This document shows, one piece after another, positions 58,461-64,000 of a DNA stretch of 64,000 nucleotides; position 1 is the first letter of the stretch, and every line of letters begins with the position of its first letter. The notes under the pieces are model-generated. The model saw only the letters and a program-made list of their open reading frames with translations, had not been told where the DNA came from and made no database searches. The DNA is from Lysobacter arseniciresistens ZS79 (GTDB lineage Bacteria; Pseudomonadota; Gammaproteobacteria; Xanthomonadales; Xanthomonadaceae). The stretch spans positions 186,001 to 250,000 of the forward strand of contig NZ_AVPT01000001.1 in NCBI RefSeq assembly GCF_000768335.1, given 5' to 3'. Made by a program: the position numbers and the translations under genes.

Positions 58461-59087
58461 CTACGCCGCGGCCAGCAGTTCGGCGTCCTTTTCGGCGGCG
58501 CGCTTGAATGCCGGGCGCGCGGTCGCACGCTCGATATAGGCGGCGATGACATCGCTCTTTGGCACCAGCCCGAACTGGGTGGTCCAGTTCAGTGCGGCCG
58601 CCCACAGCACATCGGCGGCACTGAACCGCTCGCCGAGGATCCACGGCCCGCGGGCCAGCTGCGCTTCCAGCGTGGCCAGCATGCGCTCGTAGTCGCCGTA
58701 CGGGGAGGTCGACGGGTCGGCACCTTCGCGCTTCATCGAGCGGTCCACCACCGCCGGTTCGAAGCACGAGCCGTAGAACACCATCCAGCGCAGGTATGGC
58801 CCGCGCAGCGCGTCGCCGATCGCCGGGGCGAGGCCGGCTTCGGGGAAGCGGTCGGCCAGGTACAGGTACACCGCGGCCTGCTCGGTCACCACCACGTCGC
58901 CGTCGACCAGCGTCGGCAACTTGCCCATCGGGTTGAGCGCGAGGAACTCGGGGCGGCGCTGCTCCCCGGCCTGCAGGTTGACCAGCTCGATGCGGTAGTC
59001 GACGCCGAGCTCCTCCAGCAGCACGCGGGCGCCGGCGGAACGGGAATGCGGGTGGTGGTAGAGCGTGATTGCCGGTTTGCTGGACAT
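58461..59087 (-). CDS. Glutathione S-transferase family protein
   Basis: A 208-residue protein. The thioredoxin-like N-domain starts KPAITLYHHPHSRSAGARVL, with GKLPTLVDGDVVVTEQAAVY giving the glutathione cis-Pro and E-S/Q site; the C-terminal helical domain includes MLATLEAQLARGPWILGERF and AADVLWAAALNW. Conjugation or reduction of small molecules with glutathione is expected, but the substrate is unknown. AAGGAG precedes ATG 59087. Alone on the minus strand. Confidence 0.9.
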   Translation of the reverse strand: MSSKPAITLYHHPHSRSAGARVLLEELGVDYRIELVNLQAGEQRRPEFLALNPMGKLPTLVDGDVVVTEQAAVYLYLADRFPEAGLAPAIGDALRGPYLRWMVFYGSCFEPAVVDRSMKREGADPSTSPYGDYERMLATLEAQLARGPWILGERFSAADVLWAAALNWTTQFGLVPKSDVIAAYIERATARPAFKRAAEKDAELLAAA

Positions 59088-59241
59088 TGCAAATGCTCCT
59101 TGCATGGAATGGAAAGTGGACTCGCCCGACCGAGCCTAACGGCCTTTGCGGGCGGATCCTGCCCTGTATGCTCCCGGCGCTGCACTGCATCGCCGGCGGT
59201 TCCGCGGCGATCACCGCCAAGGGGCGCATCATGGGTTCGTC

Positions 59242-60960
59242 ATGCTGGTCCTGATCCTTGCCTACCTCGGCGGTGTGCTGACCATCGTCAGCCCCTGCAT
59301 CCTGCCGGTGCTGCCGTTCGTATTCGCCCGTGCCGACCGCCCTTTCATGCGCGAGGGCCTGCCGTTGCTGGGGGGCATGGGCCTGACGTTCGCGCTGGTG
59401 GCGACGCTGGCCGCGGTGGGCGGGCACTGGGCGATCCGGTTCAACCAGACCGGCCGGTGGCTGGCGATGGCGGTGCTCGCGCTGATGGGGATGGCGTTGC
59501 TGTGGCCACGCCTGTCCGATGCACTGGCGCGGCCGTTCGTCGCCCTCGGGCGACGCTGGTCACGGCAGGCGGATGCCGGGTCGCCCTGGTCAGCGGCCGG
59601 CCTCGGCGTGGCCACCGGGCTGCTGTGGGCGCCCTGTGCGGGGCCGATCCTGGGTCTGGTGTTGACCACCGCGGCGTTGCAGGGCGCCAGCGTCACGACA
59701 ACGATCCTGCTGCTCGGGTTCTCCGCGGGAGCAGCGACCTCGCTAGCGCTGGCACTGGTGTTGGGCGGCCGGTTCCTCGCATCGATGAAGCGCGCGCTCG
59801 GGATCGGCGCATGGCTGCGCCGCGCGTTGGGCGTGCTGGTGCTGGCCGGGGTGGCCGCCATCGCTCTCGGTGTCGACACCGGGCTACTGACGCGCCTGTC
59901 GCTGGCCAGCACCGCCCGCATCGAACAACGGCTGGTGGACGCGTTCGCCGACGATCCGGCGCCGCCCTCGCCGGTCCCGCAGGCCGGCGTACCGTTGCCG
60001 GTGGAAGGCTGGATGCCCCCGCTGGATGGTGCCACCGGCTGGTTCAACAGCCCGCCGCTGACCCGTGCAGGGTTGCGCGGCCGCGTGGTGCTGGTCGACT
60101 TCTGGACCTACTCCTGCATCAACTGCCTGCGCGCCATGCCCTACGTGAGCGCCTGGGCCGCCAAGTACCGGGACCACGGGCTGGTAGTGCTGGGCGTGCA
60201 CACGCCGGAGTTCGCGTTCGAGAAGATTCCCGGCAACGTTGCCCGCGCGATCGAGTCGATCGGCATCGAGCATCCGGTCGCGCTCGACAACGATTACGCG
60301 ATCTGGCGCGCGTTCGACAACCGCTACTGGCCGGCGCACTACTTCGTGGATGCGCAAGGGCGCATCCGCTACCACCACTACGGCGAAGGCGGATACGAGC
60401 GCAGCGAGGACGTCATCCGCCGGTTGCTGGCCGACGCCGGCGCGACCGGACTGCCCGGCGGCTATGTCAGCGGCGACGGTCACGACGCGGCCGCGCCGGC
60501 CTCGACCGATTACACGCGCACGCCGGAAACCTACCTGGGCCACGCGCGCGCCGAGCGCTTCGCCAGCGGCGAGCTTGCCCCTGGCGTTGCCACGGACTAC
60601 CGCGCGCCGGAGCAGCTGCCGCTGCACCACTGGGCGCTGCAGGGGCGCTGGACGGTGACGGCCGAGCACGCCCGGCTGGAGCGCCCCGGCGGCAGCGTGG
60701 TCATGCACTTTCGTGGCCGTGACCTGCATCTGGTCATCGCGCCCACCGCGGGCGACCGGCCGGTCCGGTTCCGGATCACGCTGGACGGCGCCGCGCCCGG
60801 TGGCGACGCCGGCAGCGATGTCGATGCGCAGGGTTACGGCACACTCGATACGGACCGGCTGTACCAGCTCGTCCGCCTGCGCGATGGCAGCGGCGAGCGC
60901 CGCTTCGAGATCACCTTCCCCGACGGTGGCGCACGGGTCTACGCATTCACCTCGGGCTGA
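59242..60960 (+). CDS. dipZ: DipZ: CcdA-type membrane reductant transporter fused to thioredoxin domain
   Basis: A 572-residue protein. The N-terminal half has six membrane helices of the CcdA type (VLTIVSPCILPVLPFVFARA and GLLWAPCAGPILGLVLTTAA, each with a cysteine that carries electrons). The periplasmic half has a thioredoxin-like domain, VVLVDFWTYSCINCLRAMPY with the CINC redox pair, and a C-terminal beta domain. DipZ/ScsB-like proteins carry reducing power from cytosol to periplasm for cytochrome c maturation or stress repair. Start ATG 59242 is weakly supported (no strong ribosome site); it gives the first helix at residue 3. Confidence 0.9.
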   Translation: MLVLILAYLGGVLTIVSPCILPVLPFVFARADRPFMREGLPLLGGMGLTFALVATLAAVGGHWAIRFNQTGRWLAMAVLALMGMALLWPRLSDALARPFVALGRRWSRQADAGSPWSAAGLGVATGLLWAPCAGPILGLVLTTAALQGASVTTTILLLGFSAGAATSLALALVLGGRFLASMKRALGIGAWLRRALGVLVLAGVAAIALGVDTGLLTRLSLASTARIEQRLVDAFADDPAPPSPVPQAGVPLPVEGWMPPLDGATGWFNSPPLTRAGLRGRVVLVDFWTYSCINCLRAMPYVSAWAAKYRDHGLVVLGVHTPEFAFEKIPGNVARAIESIGIEHPVALDNDYAIWRAFDNRYWPAHYFVDAQGRIRYHHYGEGGYERSEDVIRRLLADAGATGLPGGYVSGDGHDAAAPASTDYTRTPETYLGHARAERFASGELAPGVATDYRAPEQLPLHHWALQGRWTVTAEHARLERPGGSVVMHFRGRDLHLVIAPTAGDRPVRFRITLDGAAPGGDAGSDVDAQGYGTLDTDRLYQLVRLRDGSGERRFEITFPDGGARVYAFTSG

Positions 60961-60963
60961 GGG

Positions 60964-61911
60964 TCAGGCGGTGCGCACCCGGGATCCACGCTTCGCCTGG
61001 CCGCCCAAGGTGATGACCGCCACGCCGGCCAGGATGACCACCATGCCGAGCATGTCCCACGGCCCGACGACTTCGCCGGCCAGCAGCACGCCGAACAGTA
61101 CCGCCACCGGCGGGTTGACGTAGGCGTAGCTGGTCGCCACCGCCGGCCGCGCGTGCTTGAGCACGTACAGGTAGGCGCTGAAGGCGAGGATCGAGCCGAA
61201 CAAAGCCAGGTACACCAGCGCCAGCGTCGACTTCAGCGTCGGCGACGCCGGCAGCGCCTCGCCGGTGCCGAAGCCGACCAGCAACAGCGCGACGCTGGCG
61301 CAGAGCATCTGCGCGGCGGTGTTCATCGGGCCAGCGGGCATCTCCTGGCGCTTGCTCCAGACCGAGCCGAAGGCCCACGCGGCCGCCGCCGTCAGCAGTG
61401 CGATCGCGCCGATACGCTCGCCCGACAGGCTGCTGCCGAGGTTGAGCACGACCACGCCGGCAAACCCGACCAGCAGCCCCACGATCTCGCGCCGGGTCGG
61501 CCACTGCCCGTACATGCCGGAGAACGCCGCCGCGAACAGCGGCATGCTCGACACCGCCACCGCGGCGATGCCGGAGCTGACCCGCTCCTCGGCGAAGCAC
61601 ACCAGCCCGTTGCCGAAGCCCAGCAGCAGCACGCCGGTGATGGCGGCGTTGCGCCACTGCAGGCGCGTCGGCGTGGCGTGGCCGCGCCAGCGCAGGAACG
61701 CGTACATCGCCACGCCGGCGCCGAGGAAACGCATGCCCGCCAGCAGGAACGGCGGGTAGCTCTCCAGCGCGAACAGGATGCCGAGGTAGGTCGAGCCCCA
61801 GACGACGTAGAGCGTGAGCAATGCCAGCGGGATCATCACCCGCGGGTCGAGCGAGGCACCGGCTGCGGGCGACGCGACCGCGGTCGCGGCCGGGGTGGAA
61901 CCGTCTGACAT
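60964..61911 (-). CDS. EamA/RhtA-type drug-metabolite exporter
   Basis: A 315-residue membrane protein with ten helices in two EamA repeats; SMPLFAAAFSGMYGQWPTRR and ALFGSILAFSAYLYVLKHAR are recognisable repeat ends. GSTYLGILFALESYPPFL and YAYVNPPVAVLFGVLLAGE are typical of the YedA-like DMT branch. Exports amino acids or metabolites (substrate unknown). Start ATG 61911 gives a short cytosolic N-tail; an upstream ATG at 61938 is also possible. 3 bp after dipZ, convergent. Confidence 0.88.
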   Translation of the reverse strand: MSDGSTPAATAVASPAAGASLDPRVMIPLALLTLYVVWGSTYLGILFALESYPPFLLAGMRFLGAGVAMYAFLRWRGHATPTRLQWRNAAITGVLLLGFGNGLVCFAEERVSSGIAAVAVSSMPLFAAAFSGMYGQWPTRREIVGLLVGFAGVVVLNLGSSLSGERIGAIALLTAAAAWAFGSVWSKRQEMPAGPMNTAAQMLCASVALLLVGFGTGEALPASPTLKSTLALVYLALFGSILAFSAYLYVLKHARPAVATSYAYVNPPVAVLFGVLLAGEVVGPWDMLGMVVILAGVAVITLGGQAKRGSRVRTA

Positions 61912-62027
61912 GGAGGGTGGCCGGGGCGGAACGGGCACCGATTATCCGCCCGTGCGGCGGCCGGCAGCAGTGCCGATCGTGGCGCACTGTGTCCCGCAGG
62001 TGGAGGCAGTCACCCCGCCCGGACCGC

Positions 62028-63113
62028 TCAACGCGCCATGCAGCGCCGGTAACGCGCGTCGACCCGGGTCGCGAACCACGCGGTGGTCAGCTCGCGGGTG
62101 ATCTTCGGGCTCTCCAGCGTGATGCCGGGGATCATCGCCCGCGGCAGCGGCTTGCCGCCACGCGCCTCGGCCAGCGCGAACACCCGGACGAACAGCGCGG
62201 ATTCGTTGAAGTCGAGCCGGTCGCCGCGCGCCAGCGCATCGCGGATGTCGCCGTCATCCATCCCCAGCTGAGGCTCCAGCGTGCGGACCGCGCGCTCGGT
62301 CTCGCCGGGCCGCTCCAGCGGCGCACCGGGCGCCAGCAGGTCGCCGTCGAGCGCGAGCGTGCGCCCGGTCGCCACCGCCACCGCGTTCTGGAACGCGGCG
62401 TTGCGGCTGGCGTACCAGCCGGCGTTGAAATCGGCGAAGCGGTGCACCTTGCGGGTGTACGGCGTGGTGTACCCCAGCAGGTGGGCGATGCCGAAGTACA
62501 GGCCGCCGCGTCGGCTGAACACCTCGTCGCGGATGCTGCCGTCGACATCGTATGGATAGTCGCCGGCATGCGCCTCGGCGAAAGGAATCGACACCTGCAT
62601 CGGCCCGCCGGTCTGCACCGGGTTGTAGCCGTCGAACAGCCGCCCGCCCAGTGGCACCCGGCCGGTCAGGTCCTCGTACAGGGCGCTCAACTCGCGCTCG
62701 GTGCGGACGCCGCGCAGGCGCTCGTCGTAGCTGCGGCCGTCGGTGGAGCGCAGCTTCAGCGCGGCGTCGACCACGAAGCCCGGCACGTGCAGCGCCTCGG
62801 CCCGGCGCTTGATCTCGCCACGCGCAATCGCCGGCAGGTTGGCCACCGGCGGGTCGGCCTTGTAGCCGGACTCCTGCTCGATCACGGCCAGGGTCGCGCA
62901 GATGTTCTCGGGCATGGGGTCGATGCCCTGCGCGGCGAACGCGGCCTGGATGTCGGCCGCCCATCCGGCGCGGTCATCGACCGTGGCCGGCATCCGGCGG
63001 GCGATCTCCGCGCGTACGGCCTGCGGCGACGGGCCGGGCGGCTCCGGCGCGGTGGTGGCGCAGCCGGCAAGCACCAGCATGGCGAAAGAGGCGAGCGCGG
63101 TAGTCAGGCGCAT
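62028..63113 (-). CDS. DUF1615 family lipoprotein
   Basis: A 361-residue precursor. The lipobox VLAGC (residues 14-18) precedes a mature protein with DPMPENICATLAVIEQESGY, a lysozyme/transglycosylase-like E-S-G motif, and GGPMQVSIPFAEAHAGDYPY, RFADFNAGWYASRNAAFQNA. The family is uncharacterised, but these motifs resemble lytic transglycosylase catalytic and substrate residues, so a peptidoglycan-directed role is plausible (inference). It begins 1 bp after the glutaminase stop, so the two genes are co-transcribed. Confidence 0.85.
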   Translation of the reverse strand: MRLTTALASFAMLVLAGCATTAPEPPGPSPQAVRAEIARRMPATVDDRAGWAADIQAAFAAQGIDPMPENICATLAVIEQESGYKADPPVANLPAIARGEIKRRAEALHVPGFVVDAALKLRSTDGRSYDERLRGVRTERELSALYEDLTGRVPLGGRLFDGYNPVQTGGPMQVSIPFAEAHAGDYPYDVDGSIRDEVFSRRGGLYFGIAHLLGYTTPYTRKVHRFADFNAGWYASRNAAFQNAVAVATGRTLALDGDLLAPGAPLERPGETERAVRTLEPQLGMDDGDIRDALARGDRLDFNESALFVRVFALAEARGGKPLPRAMIPGITLESPKITRELTTAWFATRVDARYRRCMAR

Positions 63114-63114
63114 G

Positions 63115-64000
63115 TCAGAACACCGACAGTCCGGTCAGCTGGGTGAAGCGGTGCAGCGCGTACTTGCCCAGCTGCGAGTTGCCCTTCCCGTCCAGCCCCG
63201 GGTACCAGACGCACAGACTCATGACGTGCGGCACCACCGCCACGATGCCCCCGCCCACCCCACTCTTGGCGGGCAGCCCGACGTAATAGGCGAAGTCGCC
63301 GGCGGCGTCGTAGGTGCCGGCGGTCATCATCAGCGAGTTGATCCGGGTCGACATCTGCGCGCTGACCACCTGCTTGCCCGACATCCCGCAGTACCCGCCA
63401 CAGGCGAGGAACTGCATGCTGCGCGCAAGCTGGACGCAGTCCATCTTCAGCGAGCACTGCAGGAAGTAGAAATCCAGCACCGCGTCAACGTCGTTGTGGA
63501 TGTTGCCGAAGCTGCGGATGAAGTTGGCGGTGGCGATGTTGCGGAAGCCGCTCTCGCGCTCGGACCTGGCCACCACCTCGTCACCGCCGACGTCGGTGCT
63601 GCCGGAGCGGGCGCGCATGAACTCCAGCAGCACCTGTTCCGGCCGCTCGTGCGCCGACAGCAGCACGTCGGCCACCACCAGCGCACCGGCATTCATGAAG
63701 GGGTTGCGCGGGATGCCCTTTTCGTACTCCAGCTGGATCAGCGAGTTGAAGGGGTCGCCCGAGGGCTCGCGGTCGACCCGCTCCCACAGCGCGTCGCCGA
63801 TCGCGTCCAGCGCCATGGTCACCGTGTGGACCTTGGAGATGCTCTGGATCGAGAACCCCTCGCGCGAGTCGCCGACCTCGTGCACGGTGCCGTCGCGGGT
63901 CACCAGCGCCATGCCGAAGCGGTCCAGCGGCACGTTGGCCAGCGCGTCGATGTAGCTGGCCGCCCTGCCCTCGCCGAACCGCTTGCGCACCTCGGCGTCG
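63115..64000 (-). CDS. glsA: Glutaminase (GlsA-type), 5' end beyond window
   Basis: The frame stays open past 63990 to the window edge, so about 15 N-terminal residues are missing and the visible 295 cover the domain. Motifs: FSIQSISKVHTVTMAL with the catalytic S-x-x-K (serine-dependent amidohydrolase), NPFMNAGALVVADVL, and MQFLACGGYCGMSGKQV, plus KSGVGGGIVAVVPH near the end. It hydrolyses glutamine to glutamate and ammonia, supplying nitrogen or acid resistance. It lies immediately upstream of the DUF1615 gene on the same strand. The GTG at 63990 is internal, not the start. Confidence 0.93.
   Translation of the reverse strand, partial: DAEVRKRFGEGRAASYIDALANVPLDRFGMALVTRDGTVHEVGDSREGFSIQSISKVHTVTMALDAIGDALWERVDREPSGDPFNSLIQLEYEKGIPRNPFMNAGALVVADVLLSAHERPEQVLLEFMRARSGSTDVGGDEVVARSERESGFRNIATANFIRSFGNIHNDVDAVLDFYFLQCSLKMDCVQLARSMQFLACGGYCGMSGKQVVSAQMSTRINSLMMTAGTYDAAGDFAYYVGLPAKSGVGGGIVAVVPHVMSLCVWYPGLDGKGNSQLGKYALHRFTQLTGLSVF

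Noticed and set aside
1-64000. tRNA or rRNA genes
   Set aside because: No cloverleaf with GTTCGA-type T-loop or rRNA core sequence was recognised on either strand.

Overview
The window is gene-dense, very GC-rich (about 70%) bacterial DNA. The gene families, the Mn-type leader RNA, and GTAG-headed REP palindromes point to a gammaproteobacterium of the Xanthomonadaceae (Lysobacter/Luteimonas/Stenotrophomonas-like). This is inferred from gene content; no rRNA or tRNA gene is present to fix it. Both ends cut genes: a PepSY-type membrane protein on the left and a glutaminase on the right.

Layout. 1-13 kb holds an iron-uptake membrane pair, a TerC-family Mn exporter behind a yybP-ykoY riboswitch, YaeQ, two HI0933-type flavoproteins, a serine hydrolase with an unlisted 50-residue membrane partner, a copper operon (copA-cueR with its own operator), TrhO, a ribosome-associated protein and thioredoxin 2. 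13-33 kb holds an M1 peptidase, an ATP-grasp / QEGLA metallopeptidase / N-formylglutamate-amidohydrolase operon, SlyD, lipoproteins, two diguanylate cyclases, MscS, a DUF2388-DUF4105 pair, a pseudouridine synthase, a RIO kinase and an HDOD protein. 33-41 kb holds a split lipoate ligase, an LpxR-type lipid A deacylase, an ars locus (arsH divergent from arsR-arsC-acr3) and a second TerC protein.

41-50.5 kb is the accessory part. It contains a 13-unit, exactly 21-bp-register tandem array with phased A/T tracts, then a minus-strand restriction/defence cluster (MmeI-like fused nuclease-methyltransferase, small membrane protein, PLD-HKD protein, membrane-anchored Mrr-type nuclease, unknown protein). 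Divergent from it is a type VI secretion cargo cassette (PAAR, amidase, lipoprotein, membrane protein). Base composition drops around 44.3-44.8 kb and 45.6-46.4 kb, consistent with transfer.

50.6-64 kb returns to housekeeping and stress functions: a TonB-like lipoprotein, an AraC/GyrI regulator, an M13 peptidase, DUF937, a peroxiredoxin, Lrp divergent from ornithine cyclodeaminase, GST, DipZ, an EamA exporter, DUF1615 and glutaminase. Translational coupling through ATGA or GTGA overlaps is very common here and defines several operons.
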